A stretch of 36,160 nucleotides of DNA from positions 1-36,160 of the forward strand of contig JAOPZY010000062.1 of assembly GCA_025963875.1 (NCBI GenBank), in the 5' to 3' direction. Positions within the stretch are counted from its first letter, which is position 1. Each line of letters begins with the position of its first letter. The position numbers and the translations under genes were made by a program. The notes beneath the pieces are model-generated. The model was not told where the DNA came from. It ran no database searches and worked only from the letters and a program-made list of their open reading frames with translations. This document shows positions 23,663 through 32,298 of the stretch, one piece after another. Source of the stretch: Actinomycetota bacterium. GTDB taxonomy: Bacteria; Actinomycetota; CADDZG01; JAHWKV01; JAOPZY01.

Positions 23663-25834
23663 ATGAGGTTCGCCGCGATTTGCACGCTGATCGCCACACT
23701 CATCCTCCTGGGCGCCCCCGCCCATCCCGCCGCCGCGGCCGACCCCGTCCTGACCGCGAAGCTCGTCGACTTCCGGCCGTGGCTCGGGCCAACCAACGAC
23801 CTCACCGCGACGTTGCACCTCACCAACCACGGGTCCGACCGGCTGCCCCTGTCGGGGCTGCAGATCCACGTCGAGGTCTTCGCCGGCCCCCGGCACCGCA
23901 CCGACCTGGAGAACGAGTTCCAGGGGCATACCGGCCAGACTGTCTGGTCGGACACCGAGTACCTCTCCCTGCCGGACCTGGCTCCCGGTGAGAGCCGCGA
24001 CGTCCAGTTCGACCACCAGGCGCCCCTCTCGTCGATCACGTTCTTCAAGACGGGCGCCGACGACCGCGCCTACCCCATCCGCTTCACCGCGGGGGCGGGT
24101 GGCTTCACGGCCAAGCCGATCGATACCAACCTCCTGTATTTCACCGAGCCTCAGGGCGTGGCACACCCCCTCGGTGTGGCCCTGGTGATCCCCCTCGATG
24201 CCCCGACGGCCTTCGACGCCCAGGGGAGGGAGACCTCCCGGGCCCTGGAGCAGTCCCTGGTTGGCGATGGCCGCATCAACCGCATCCTCAACGCCCTCGA
24301 AGACTCCAAGCATGCCGAGGTCACCGTCACGATGGCGCCCAGCGGCAAGTTCCTCGACGACCTGGCCCTCATGGCGTCACCCGCCGGTTTCACGCGGGTC
24401 ACCCCCTCGGGCAGCCAGGCGGTCGGGCCAACGGACCCGGCCCCGCAGGCCGCCGCGGCGACGATCCTGCGCCTGAGGAGCCTCGCTGCCCGAGCCGGGG
24501 TCCGGCTCCTGGCCTCGCCCTACTCCGGCGCGCCGCTGCCGTCCCTCGTCAGCAACGGGCTGAGCGGCGATGTCAAGATGCAGGTGGAGGCCGGGCGGGC
24601 ACAGGTCAAGGCGGTGCTCGGCTTCGACCCCCTCGCCGGCTGGTTGCTCCCCTCCGGCGGCCTGCTCGACGAAGCAACGATGAGTCAGCTCACAGCGCTG
24701 GGTATCCAGAACGTCGTGGTGTCCCCGTCGTCGCTGCAGTCCGTCACCCCGCCCCTGCTCACGCCCGGGGCGGACGTCGTGCTGAAGAGCCTTCCGCCCC
24801 TCTCCCGTCAGAAGGCCCAGGTCACCTCGACCTCGGTGGGGGCGCTGGTTGTGGACGACGTCCTCTCCTCCCGCCTCGAGAGCCCACCCGGGTTGAACGC
24901 GCTGCAGGTCCGCCAGCGATTTCTTGCCGAGTCCGCCACCATCCTCCTCGAGCAGCCGGCCCACACCCGCTCGATTGCGGTGCTGGCACCCCCGGACTGG
25001 GCCCCTGACCCCTTGGTGATCAACGGCGTCCTGGACGCCCTGACCCCGACGGGCGGGTCTCCCTGGATGACGGGCACGGCTCCCGATGCCGTCGTCGGGG
25101 GTGCCTCGGACCCGCCGGCCCGGCTCGTCGCGCAGAACGTCAGCGATGCTCTTCCCCAGTCGCCGGGCCGGGACTACGTGGAGTTGCTCCGGTCGGCACG
25201 CAGCTCCCTGGGCGACTTCACGGCGATCGCCCCGCCGCCGGCGATCGTCAACGAGCTCAACCGGCGGCTACTCGTCGCGGAGGGCTCCGAGTGGTTGGGG
25301 CGGGGATCGGCCGCCGACCGGGGCAAGGCGTTCGCCCGCTCGGTGTCCGACGGCGTCAAGGGCGAGTTTGCCAAGATCCAGGCCCCCAGGGACCAACTGA
25401 TCGTGCTCACCAACCGCCACGCGACCATCCCGCTCGCCCTCACCTCGGGTACCTCCTACCCCGTGTGGGTCAAGGTGGGCCTGGAGTCGGACAAGCTCGC
25501 CTTCAAAGACGGCGTGCCGTGCCACAGCTCGGGGCTCCCGTCGCAGACGACCTGCCTCACCCTGGAGCTGAAGCCGGGGGCCCAGACCGTCCCGGTGAAG
25601 GCAACCGCCAACTTCACCGGCAGCTTCCACGTCCAGGTGGACCTGCTGACCGACACCTCGGCGCCGGCGAAGATCTCCACCGGCAGGCTGTCCATCCGGT
25701 CGACCGCCTACAACGTCGTCGCCCTTGCCCTGATGGCGGCGGCCGCTCTCTTCATCCTGTTCTCGTGGGCCCGCGGCATGGCCCGCCGGCGGATCGCTCT
25801 CCAGGGTGCGCCCGCCGGGGCGCCGGTAGACTGA
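23663..25834 (+). CDS. DUF6049 family exported membrane-anchored protein (Rv3909-like)
   Basis: A 723-residue protein with a signal peptide (residues 1-26, IATLILLGAPAHPAAAA), a very large extracytoplasmic part and one C-terminal helix (YNVVALALMAAAALFILFSW) followed by a short basic tail. The exported part starts with an Ig-like domain (ATLHLTNHGSDRLPLSGLQI), then VTVTMAPSGKFLDDLALMA and VRLLASPYSGAPLPSLV, a fold recalling glycoside-hydrolase/deacetylase-like barrels without obvious catalytic residues. A late beta-sandwich (TLELKPGAQTVPVKATANFTGSF) precedes the helix. In mycobacteria this family lies next to the MurJ-pseudokinase gene and is thought to belong to cell-envelope biogenesis. Here the kinase gene starts 4 bp after its stop, so coupling is likely. 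Exact function unknown. Start ATG 23663. Confidence 0.82.
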   Translation: MRFAAICTLIATLILLGAPAHPAAAADPVLTAKLVDFRPWLGPTNDLTATLHLTNHGSDRLPLSGLQIHVEVFAGPRHRTDLENEFQGHTGQTVWSDTEYLSLPDLAPGESRDVQFDHQAPLSSITFFKTGADDRAYPIRFTAGAGGFTAKPIDTNLLYFTEPQGVAHPLGVALVIPLDAPTAFDAQGRETSRALEQSLVGDGRINRILNALEDSKHAEVTVTMAPSGKFLDDLALMASPAGFTRVTPSGSQAVGPTDPAPQAAAATILRLRSLAARAGVRLLASPYSGAPLPSLVSNGLSGDVKMQVEAGRAQVKAVLGFDPLAGWLLPSGGLLDEATMSQLTALGIQNVVVSPSSLQSVTPPLLTPGADVVLKSLPPLSRQKAQVTSTSVGALVVDDVLSSRLESPPGLNALQVRQRFLAESATILLEQPAHTRSIAVLAPPDWAPDPLVINGVLDALTPTGGSPWMTGTAPDAVVGGASDPPARLVAQNVSDALPQSPGRDYVELLRSARSSLGDFTAIAPPPAIVNELNRRLLVAEGSEWLGRGSAADRGKAFARSVSDGVKGEFAKIQAPRDQLIVLTNRHATIPLALTSGTSYPVWVKVGLESDKLAFKDGVPCHSSGLPSQTTCLTLELKPGAQTVPVKATANFTGSFHVQVDLLTDTSAPAKISTGRLSIRSTAYNVVALALMAAAALFILFSWARGMARRRIALQGAPAGAPVD

Positions 25835-25838
25835 GTCG

Positions 25839-27341
25839 ATGATCGACGTCAGGCTCGCCGGCCGTTACCGACTGGAAAGCGAGATTGGCGCCGGAGGGAT
25901 GACGGGTGTCTGGCAGGCCGTCGACGAGGTTTTGGAACGACCGGTCGCCGTCAAGATCCTCCACCGCCATCTGCTCTCCAACCAGGTGTTCTGCGACCGT
26001 TTCCGGAAGGAGGCCCTGGCGGCGGGCGCCCTCATCCACCCGAATATCGTTTCGGTCTACGACACGGGCCAGCACGACGAGGCCCCCTACGTGGTGATGG
26101 AGTACGTCGCCGGTGGATCGCTGGCCCGCCGCCTCGTTCATGGTCCCCTCCCATCGGGCGAGGTGGCCGCCATCGGAGCCGATGTCTGCGAGGCGCTGGG
26201 CTATGCCCACCGTGTGGGGGTCGTGCACCGCGACCTGAAGCCGGACAACATCCTGGTCTCGGAATCCGGCCAGGTGAAGGTCACCGACTTCGCCGTCGCC
26301 GGGGCCGCCCTCGGTGGTGACCTGACGGCGACCGGGGCGCTGCTCGGTACGCTCTCGTTCCTGGCGCCCGAGGTGCTGGAGGGGGGCGAGCCAGACCCCG
26401 CCGCCGATCTGTACGCCCTGGGGGTGGTCCTCTTCAAGGCGCTGACGGGCCGGTCGCCGAGGGTGGCCGGCATGGACCTCGGCACCAGCGCCGGGAAGCC
26501 CCGTCCGCAGCCGGCCCATCCCCGGGACTTCCGCCCCGAGGTCCCCCGCGACCTGGACGCTGCGGTGGCCAGGGCCCTGTCGGCGAACCCCGCAGAGCGC
26601 TTCGCCGACGCCGCCGAGTTCGGTCGTGTGCTCCGTTCCGTGGCGCAGGCACGCCCGGCCCGGACGGCCGTCTCCTCGGCACCCGCCCCTCCCCCGCCCA
26701 GGACCCACCTGCCGGCTCCGGCGCCGCCGACCCCCGGCGACTCGATCTCCTTCGTACGCAGCGAAGGCCGCTGGCTGGCGCCGGTGGTGCTGCTGGTGCT
26801 CGTGGCGATCGCCGTCGTCATCGGTGTGCTGCAGCTCTCCGGCAAGGTCACGATCATCGGCGGTGGTGGGGGCAGCACTGCCGCGCCGGCTGCGAATCCG
26901 ACGGTGAGTCAGGTGGCACTGCACCCCGGCGGCACCTTGAAGCCCAACCCGCCTGCTGGGGATCCCTACGAGCACCAGGACCAGGTGGCGCTCGCCTTCG
27001 ACGGCAACCCCTCCACGTCGTGGAGCACGCAGTGGTACCCGACGCCGGTGTTCGGCGGGCTCCGCGATGGCGTCGGCATCTACGGGGATGCCGGCCAGCC
27101 GGTGGCGTTGAAGCGCATCGAGGTCGACACCGCCCTCCCGGGCTGGACGGCGGCGATCAAGACCTCGGACGACGGCCAGACCTGGAGCGCTCCGGGACCG
27201 TCGGCCACGGTGGACGCCCAGCACAGTTTCGACGTGAGCGCCCTGGGCTTGCACCGGTACTGGATGGTCTGGATCACGAACCTGGTCTCGGGTCCGAATG
27301 GCTACCAAGCCTCGATAGCGGAGATCAAGGCTTTCCACTGA
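25839..27341 (+). CDS. Membrane Ser/Thr protein kinase with extracellular discoidin-like domain
   Basis: A 500-residue PknB-type kinase. The kinase domain fills residues 10-268: glycine loop IGAGGMTGVW, VAVKIL (Lys39), HRDLKPDN (130-137), LAPEVLEG. The metal-binding DFG is DFA (150-152), keeping Asp but not Gly, so activity is likely but not certain. A Pro-rich juxtamembrane stretch leads to a helix near 308-330 (APVVLLVLVAIAVVIGVLQL). The outside part, residues about 345-500, reads as an F5/8-type-C-like sandwich (ALAFDGNPSTSWSTQWY, RYWMVWITN, ASIAEIKAF). This combination matches the C-terminal half of mycobacterial MurJ (Rv3910), which has a pseudokinase plus a similar domain, but no MurJ part is present here. 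It lies between the DUF6049 gene and the sigma gene, as Rv3910 does. It may sense envelope glycans. Confidence 0.9.
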   Translation: MIDVRLAGRYRLESEIGAGGMTGVWQAVDEVLERPVAVKILHRHLLSNQVFCDRFRKEALAAGALIHPNIVSVYDTGQHDEAPYVVMEYVAGGSLARRLVHGPLPSGEVAAIGADVCEALGYAHRVGVVHRDLKPDNILVSESGQVKVTDFAVAGAALGGDLTATGALLGTLSFLAPEVLEGGEPDPAADLYALGVVLFKALTGRSPRVAGMDLGTSAGKPRPQPAHPRDFRPEVPRDLDAAVARALSANPAERFADAAEFGRVLRSVAQARPARTAVSSAPAPPPPRTHLPAPAPPTPGDSISFVRSEGRWLAPVVLLVLVAIAVVIGVLQLSGKVTIIGGGGGSTAAPAANPTVSQVALHPGGTLKPNPPAGDPYEHQDQVALAFDGNPSTSWSTQWYPTPVFGGLRDGVGIYGDAGQPVALKRIEVDTALPGWTAAIKTSDDGQTWSAPGPSATVDAQHSFDVSALGLHRYWMVWITNLVSGPNGYQASIAEIKAFH

Positions 27342-27354
27342 TCTCCGGGTCGTC

Positions 27355-27366
27355 CCCCATACTTGG
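27355..27366 (+). promoter_or_regulatory. CCCCATACTTGG motif upstream of sigma factor
   Basis: This 12-mer occurs just before the sigma-factor start and again, on the minus strand at 35886-35875, just before the AbiEi/DUF559-like gene. CATACT could serve as a -10 box giving very short leaders in both cases. The match may be chance. Confidence 0.3.
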
Positions 27367-27377
27367 CCCCACTCATC

Positions 27378-27968
27378 ATGTGGATCGCGGATCTGGAGGC
27401 ACTGGGCGACGAGGAGCTGGTCCGGCGCTTCGTCTCGGATGGGTCGAGCGATGCGGTCGACGTCCTGCTGCGCCGCCACCAGGACCGCGTCCTCGGGCTC
27501 GCCTACCGGATCCTCGGCAACCGGGCCGATGCCCTCGACGCCTCCCAGGAGGTCTTCGTTGCCGTGTTCCGCAAGGCGGCGTCGTTCCGCCACCAGTCGG
27601 CCTTCACGACCTGGCTCTACCGCCTGACCGTCAACGCCTGCAACGATCACGCCCGCCGCCGGTCCCGCCTCCCGCAGCCGGCCGAGGCAGTCGACGTTGC
27701 GTCCCCCGACGCCGTCGGGAGGGCCGACGACCGCCTGGCCATCGCCGGCGCCATGCGCAAGCTGCCGCTGGAGCAGCGCACCGCGGTGATCATGCGGGAC
27801 CTGCTCGGGCTCAGCTACGACGAGATTGCCCAGGCGACCGACACCGCCGTTGGTACCGTGAAGAGCAGGATCTCCCGAGGCCGGGCAGCCCTGGCCGGTG
27901 GCCTGGGGGAACGCCCGGAACCGGAACCGGGAGAGGCTCCGGCCCGTCTAAGCCCGAAGAAGCCATGA
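27378..27968 (+). CDS. ECF sigma factor (SigM-like position)
   Basis: A 196-residue sigma-70 family extracytoplasmic-function factor. Region 2 runs VDVLLRRHQDRVLGLAYRILGN, ALDASQEVFVAVFRKAASF, FTTWLYRLTVNACNDHARRR; region 4 runs MRKLPLEQRTAVIMRDLLGLSYDEIA and TAVGTVKSRISRGRAAL. I start at ATG 27378 rather than the TTG at 27363; no ribosome binding site is seen and a CATACT box lies 15-20 bases upstream, so the message may have almost no leader. Its stop overlaps the anti-sigma start (ATGA). Gene order DUF6049, kinase, sigma, anti-sigma mirrors mycobacterial Rv3909-Rv3912, where the sigma factor is SigM. By analogy it would answer envelope or redox stress; the signal is not shown by sequence. 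Confidence 0.93.
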   Translation: MWIADLEALGDEELVRRFVSDGSSDAVDVLLRRHQDRVLGLAYRILGNRADALDASQEVFVAVFRKAASFRHQSAFTTWLYRLTVNACNDHARRRSRLPQPAEAVDVASPDAVGRADDRLAIAGAMRKLPLEQRTAVIMRDLLGLSYDEIAQATDTAVGTVKSRISRGRAALAGGLGERPEPEPGEAPARLSPKKP

Positions 27969-28804
27969 GTCCGCACGCCGATACCGAACGCCTCAGCGCC
28001 TACCTCGACGGGGAAGTCCCGACCTCCGAGCGCGCCGGGCTCGAGGAGCACCTCGCATCGTGTCCCCAGTGCTCGGCGCGAAAGTCGGCCCTCGAAGGCG
28101 TGATCCGCTCGGTGGGGGGGCTGCCGCCGGTGACGACCACCGAGGCCGAGCACCTTGCGATCCGCCGTGCGGTGCTGGAGGGCGCCGGTGCCCGGGGGCC
28201 GGACTGGGCCCTCAAGCGTGCTCGTGCCTGGAGGATCTTCGCCGCCACCGCCGCGGTCGCAGCGGTGGTGGCGGGCATCCTGAGCTTTGTCCTCGTGAAG
28301 GCGTCGGGTCCGAAGGTGACCTCGACGGCGTCGGCGCCCGCACCCTCGGCCTCCCCCGCGCTGCCGAGCCTTGCCAACGACGCCGAGGTGCGCTCCTACG
28401 CCCGGACCCAGCCCGGTGTGAGCACCTTCCTGGGGCAGGGTCACGCCCCGGCAGGTGCCGCCGCCGCCCCCCAGGCACCGTTGCCCGCCCCGACGGCGGC
28501 GCCCCCGGCGTTCGCCCAGGTCAATCCGTCGGCCCCCAAATCCGACCGGGCGAATGCCTCGGGGGCGGCGACCCAGGCCGGCCCGCCCACGCTGGGCTCC
28601 TGCACCCGCGACGCCGTGCTCTCGGGCGGCGCCCTGCTGGGAGCGACCCCGGTGACCTACCAGGCGACCCCGGCGTGGGTCATCGCCTACGGGGCACCCT
28701 CCGGGTCGCCGGGGGGATCGGCCGGGACCCTCGACCGGGTGGTCGTGGAGGTCCGCTCCCAGTCGAGCTGCTCCGTGCTGGACCAGGCGACGCTCGTCCC
28801 CTGA
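27965..28804 (+). CDS. Zinc-binding anti-sigma factor, single-pass membrane protein
   Basis: A 279-residue protein that should hold the preceding ECF sigma factor inactive. The N-terminal anti-sigma domain (residues 1-45) has the H-x3-C-x2-C zinc motif EEHLASCPQC (His29, Cys33, Cys36). A membrane helix follows near 92-112 (ATAAVAAVVAGILSFVLV). The outside part starts with a long Ala/Pro/Ser-rich linker and ends in a compact domain with two cysteines (LGSCTRDAVLS and SQSSCSVLDQ) that could form a disulfide, plus AWVIAYGAP and DRVVVEVRSQ strands. Release by regulated proteolysis or by a redox change at the zinc site are the usual mechanisms for this class. The ATG overlaps the sigma stop by 4 bp. 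Confidence 0.92.
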   Translation: MSPHADTERLSAYLDGEVPTSERAGLEEHLASCPQCSARKSALEGVIRSVGGLPPVTTTEAEHLAIRRAVLEGAGARGPDWALKRARAWRIFAATAAVAAVVAGILSFVLVKASGPKVTSTASAPAPSASPALPSLANDAEVRSYARTQPGVSTFLGQGHAPAGAAAAPQAPLPAPTAAPPAFAQVNPSAPKSDRANASGAATQAGPPTLGSCTRDAVLSGGALLGATPVTYQATPAWVIAYGAPSGSPGGSAGTLDRVVVEVRSQSSCSVLDQATLVP

Positions 28805-28847
28805 ATTCCACAAGGGGACTCCCAGGATCTTCCATATCTTTCAGACG

Positions 28848-28878
28848 TTGCCGAACCGATGTCGCGGGTCGTTAGAAT
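28848..28878 (+). promoter_or_regulatory. Possible promoter of the dodecin gene
   Basis: TTGCCG at 28848 and TAGAAT at 28873 are 19 bp apart, slightly wide. The -10 is a good actinobacterial TANNNT box, and the leader would be about 17 bases with a perfect AAGGAGGTGA ribosome binding site at 28890-28899. The rest of the 98-bp gap after the anti-sigma gene shows no other signal. Confidence 0.4.
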
Positions 28879-28902
28879 GCGTAAGCAATAAGGAGGTGAC
28901 CC

Positions 28903-29106
28903 GTGGCAGTCGTAAAGACCATCGATCTGGTGGGCGTCTCGTCCGAGAGCTGGCGCCACGCGGCCAAGGAAGCATTGGCCGAGGCGGCGAAGACACTCCG
29001 GGGTATTGAATCGATGGACGTGCTCGAAACCTCCTGCAGCATCGAGGACAACGAGATCAGCGAGTACCTGGCCCACGTGCGGATCAAGTTCCGCATCGAA
29101 CGGTAG
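28903..29106 (+). CDS. Dodecin family protein, probably the SecE2/calcium-dodecin type
   Basis: A 67-residue protein with the dodecin beta-alpha-beta-beta pattern: VVKTIDLVGVSSESWRHAAKEAL, then AAKTLRGIESMDVLETSCSI and YLAHVRIKFRIE. Dodecins form hollow dodecamers; classical ones store flavin stacked on a conserved Trp in a D-W-F-E-V motif. Here that motif is ESMDV, with no Trp, and the ESWxxAAxEA helix resembles mycobacterial SecE2 (Rv0379), reported as a calcium-binding dodecin without flavin. So flavin storage is doubtful. The GTG start has a near-perfect Shine-Dalgarno sequence, implying strong translation. It stands alone between the anti-sigma gene and purA. Confidence 0.9.
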   Translation: MAVVKTIDLVGVSSESWRHAAKEALAEAAKTLRGIESMDVLETSCSIEDNEISEYLAHVRIKFRIER

Positions 29107-29181
29107 CGGCCCACCCGGCCGGCTGACCAGCCGCCAGCAAGCCGGACACCGGCAGGACGCAACGACTCAAAGGGGACAAAC

Positions 29182-30486
29182 ATGCCTGGCATAGCCCTAT
29201 TGGGCACCCAGTGGGGAGACGAGGGGAAGGGCAAGGTCACCCACCTGATGGCCGACGCCATGGACATGGTCGTCCGGTACCAGGGGGGGAACAACGCCGG
29301 CCACACGGTCATCGTGGGCACGGAGACGTTCAAGCTGCACCTGCTCCCTGCCGGCATCCTGTACCCGCACATCACGCCGGTGCTCGCGCCCGGGGTGGTC
29401 GTGGACCCCTCCGTCCTGCTCGAGGAGATCGATGCCCTCGCCCTCCGCGGCATCTCGGCCGAAAAGCTCCGCATCTCGGGCAATGCGCACCTGATCATGC
29501 CCTACCACCGGGAGCTCGACCGCCTGACGGAGCGCCGCCTCGGCAAGATGAAGCTCGGGACCACCCGGCGGGGCATCGGCCCGGCGTACGCCGACAAGGC
29601 GTCCCGCATCGGCATCCGGATCCAGGACCTCCTGGACCGCAAGATCTTCACCGAGAAGCTCGACGTCGCCCTGCGGGAGAAGAACCTGCTCCTGACGAAG
29701 ATCTACGGACGGCTGCCGATGAATGCGGATGCGATCCTCCAGGAGTACCTGGGCTACGCCGACCGCCTGGAGCCCCATATCACCGACACGGTCGCCGAGG
29801 TCCACACCGCGCTCGACGCCGGAAAAAACGTCCTGTTCGAAGGTGCTCAGGGCATGCTGCTCGATCTCGACCACGGCACGTACCCGTTCGTGACCTCGTC
29901 GAACTGTGTCGCCGGCGGGGTCTGCACCGGGGCGGGGGTCGGCCCCCGGATGATCGACCGCATCATCGGCGTGACCAAGGCCTACACCACGCGGGTGGGC
30001 GAGGGGCCGTTCCCCACCGAGGACCTGGGCCCCGACGGCGACCTCCTGGTCGAGCGGGGTGCCGAGTTCGGTGCCACGACGGGCCGCAAGCGCCGCTGCG
30101 GCTGGTTCGACGCGGTCATCGTGCGCTACGCCGCCCGGGTCAGCTCGCTGACCGAGATCTTCCTCACCAAGATCGACGTGCTGTCGGCCTTCGACCGGAT
30201 CAAGGTCTGCGTCGGCTACGAGCACGAGGGCAAGATCTACGAGACCTTCCCGCCGCACCAGACGATCTTCCACAAAGCGGTGCCGATCTACAAGGAGTTC
30301 GAAGGCTGGAGGACCGACATCAGCGGTGCCCGGAGCTGGGCCGACCTGCCCAAGGCCGCCCAGACGTACGTCGAAAGCCTGGAGCAGATGGTGGGCGTGC
30401 CCATCACCCAGATCTCCGTGGGAGCCGAGGCCACCGAGACCGTGACCCGGCTGGCCCCGGTGACTCCCCGGAGCGCCCAGGCCTGA
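29182..30486 (+). CDS. purA: Adenylosuccinate synthetase
   Basis: Joins IMP and aspartate with GTP to give adenylosuccinate, the first committed step to AMP. The 434 residues are normal for bacterial PurA. Motifs: P-loop [12 protein letters not shown] (residues 9-20), [11 protein letters not shown] with the catalytic His, [55 protein letters not shown] and [20 protein letters not shown] 29182 has AAAGGGG in place. The 75-bp leader contains GC hairpins (CGGCTG/CAGCCG and GCCGG/CCGGC) that could form tandem stems, without a recognisable riboswitch. It heads a five-gene purine run; purD begins 19 bp after its stop. Confidence 0.98.
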   Translation: MPGIALLGTQWGDEGKGKVTHLMADAMDMVVRYQGGNNAGHTVIVGTETFKLHLLPAGILYPHITPVLAPGVVVDPSVLLEEIDALALRGISAEKLRISGNAHLIMPYHRELDRLTERRLGKMKLGTTRRGIGPAYADKASRIGIRIQDLLDRKIFTEKLDVALREKNLLLTKIYGRLPMNADAILQEYLGYADRLEPHITDTVAEVHTALDAGKNVLFEGAQGMLLDLDHGTYPFVTSSNCVAGGVCTGAGVGPRMIDRIIGVTKAYTTRVGEGPFPTEDLGPDGDLLVERGAEFGATTGRKRRCGWFDAVIVRYAARVSSLTEIFLTKIDVLSAFDRIKVCVGYEHEGKIYETFPPHQTIFHKAVPIYKEFEGWRTDISGARSWADLPKAAQTYVESLEQMVGVPITQISVGAEATETVTRLAPVTPRSAQA

Positions 30487-30505
30487 CGCTGAGAGGACTG
30501 GGTTC

Positions 30506-31816
30506 ATGAGGGTCCTCGTCGTCGGCGGCGGCGGGCGGGAGCACGCGCTGGTCTGGAGCCTCTCGAAAAGCTCCCTCGTCGCCGACCTCCTCTGCGCACC
30601 CGGCAACCCGGGCATCCAGGAGCTCGCCCGCTGCCGGCCGGTCGCCGTCGACGACCTGCCGGCCATGGTCACCATGGCCGCCCGGGAATTCGTCGACCTG
30701 GTGGTCGTCGGGCCCGAGGCCCCCCTGGTGGGGGGACTTGCCGACGCTCTGCGAGAGGCGGGCATCCGCGTGTTCGGCCCCGGGGCTGCCGGCGCCCGCC
30801 TCGAGGGTTCCAAGGGATGGGCCAAGTCCCTCATGGCCGCCGCCGGCATCCCGACGGCCGCCGCGCAGAGCTTCGACCGTGCCGACGAGGCGATCGCCTA
30901 CGCCCGGCAGCTGCTCGCGGCCGGGACCGGCGTGGTGGTGAAGGCCGACGGCCTGGCCGCCGGCAAGGGGGTCACCGTCTGCGACGACGAAGCCCAGGCC
31001 GCCACCGCCATCACCGACGCCCTGGACCGGCGGGTGTTCGGACCGGCGGGGAGCCGGGTGCTCGTCGAGGAGCGCCTCGCCGGCGAGGAACTGTCCGTGC
31101 TGGCGTTCTCCGACGGCAAGACGGTCCTCCCGATGCAGGCCGCCCAGGACTTCAAGCGGGCCCACGACGGCGACCTCGGCCCCAACACCGGTGGGATGGG
31201 GTCGCACTCGCCCGTCCCGTCCTGCACGCCGGACGTGGCCGGGAGGATCACCGACCAGGTGCTGGAGCCCGTCGCCGCCGCCCTGGCCGCGGAGGGCGAG
31301 CCGTACGTCGGCGTCATCTACGCCGGGATCATGCTGACGCCGGACGGGCCGAAGGTCCTGGAGTTCAACTGCCGCTTCGGCGATCCCGAGACCCAGGCCC
31401 TGCTGCCGAGGCTGGCGTCGGACCTCATGGAGCCCATCCTCGCCTGCACGGACGGCACCCTGTCGGGGGTGCGCCTCGACTGGCGTCCGGACGCATGCGT
31501 GGCGGTGGTGGCCGCCGCTGCCGGCTACCCCGGCACCCCCGCGACCGGCGCCCCGATCTCGGGCCTCGAGGGCGCCGAGGCGCTGACCGGGCTCCCGGTC
31601 TTCCAGGCGGGTACCCGGCCAGGTCCGGACGGGTCGGTGGTGACCTCGGGCGGCAGGGTGCTCGCCGTGGCCGCCCTCGGGGATGCTCCGTGGCTTGCCC
31701 GCCGCCGGGCTTACGATGGGCTCGCGAAAGTTTCGTTCGATGGCATGTGGTACCGGTCGGACATCGGCCCCCGGCCTGGCTTCGAGGCCGGATCTGCAAA
31801 GGGGGGTTTGGGGTGA
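30506..31816 (+). CDS. purD: Phosphoribosylamine-glycine ligase (GARS)
   Basis: ATP-grasp ligase for step two of purine synthesis, making glycinamide ribonucleotide from phosphoribosylamine and glycine. The 436-residue protein starts [19 protein letters not shown] (N-domain), then [17 protein letters not shown], the ATP-grasp loop [30 protein letters not shown], the signature [17 protein letters not shown] and [27 protein letters not shown] precedes ATG 30506. Its stop overlaps the purE start as GTGA. No anomalies seen. Confidence 0.98.
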   Translation: MRVLVVGGGGREHALVWSLSKSSLVADLLCAPGNPGIQELARCRPVAVDDLPAMVTMAAREFVDLVVVGPEAPLVGGLADALREAGIRVFGPGAAGARLEGSKGWAKSLMAAAGIPTAAAQSFDRADEAIAYARQLLAAGTGVVVKADGLAAGKGVTVCDDEAQAATAITDALDRRVFGPAGSRVLVEERLAGEELSVLAFSDGKTVLPMQAAQDFKRAHDGDLGPNTGGMGSHSPVPSCTPDVAGRITDQVLEPVAAALAAEGEPYVGVIYAGIMLTPDGPKVLEFNCRFGDPETQALLPRLASDLMEPILACTDGTLSGVRLDWRPDACVAVVAAAAGYPGTPATGAPISGLEGAEALTGLPVFQAGTRPGPDGSVVTSGGRVLAVAALGDAPWLARRRAYDGLAKVSFDGMWYRSDIGPRPGFEAGSAKGGLG

Positions 31817-32298
31817 CGAAAGCGCTTGACGACGGCGATCCGCTCGTCGGCATCGTGATGGGCTCGAGCTCGGACCAGCCGAAGATGCAGGCTGCGAACT
31901 TCATTCTCGAACGCTTCGGGGTCCCGTTCGAGTCCAACGTCATCAGCGCCCACCGCACGCCGGAGCAGGCCCACGAGTACGCCAAGCTGGCCGAGGACCG
32001 TGGCCTGGAGGTCATCATCGCCGCCGCGGGCCGGGCCGCCCATCTCGCCGGGGTGATGGCCGCCAACACCATCCTGCCGGTGATCGGCGTGCCCATCTAC
32101 ACCGACCATCTCGGCGGTGCGGACTCCCTCTACTCGACGGTGCAGATGCCGTCGGGGGTGCCCGTCGCCACGGTCGGGCTGTCCAATGCCACCAACGCCG
32201 CCATCCTCGCCGTGCAGATGCTGGCCCTCGCCCGGCCTGAGCTGCGCCACCAGCTCCGCAACTTCAAGAAGGAGCTCAGCCAGGGGCTCAAGATTTGA
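31813..32298 (+). CDS. purE: N5-carboxyaminoimidazole ribonucleotide mutase (class I PurE)
   Basis: Moves the carboxyl group of N5-CAIR to C4 to give CAIR. Seen in the frame of a longer shadow ORF; the true start is GTG 31813, overlapping the purD stop, giving 161 residues. Class I motifs: [27 protein letters not shown] (catalytic His), [16 protein letters not shown], and [22 protein letters not shown]. Class I PurE needs PurK to make N5-CAIR; purK is not in the window. The stop overlaps the purB start as TTGA. Confidence 0.96.
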   Translation: MTKALDDGDPLVGIVMGSSSDQPKMQAANFILERFGVPFESNVISAHRTPEQAHEYAKLAEDRGLEVIIAAAGRAAHLAGVMAANTILPVIGVPIYTDHLGGADSLYSTVQMPSGVPVATVGLSNATNAAILAVQMLALARPELRHQLRNFKKELSQGLKI

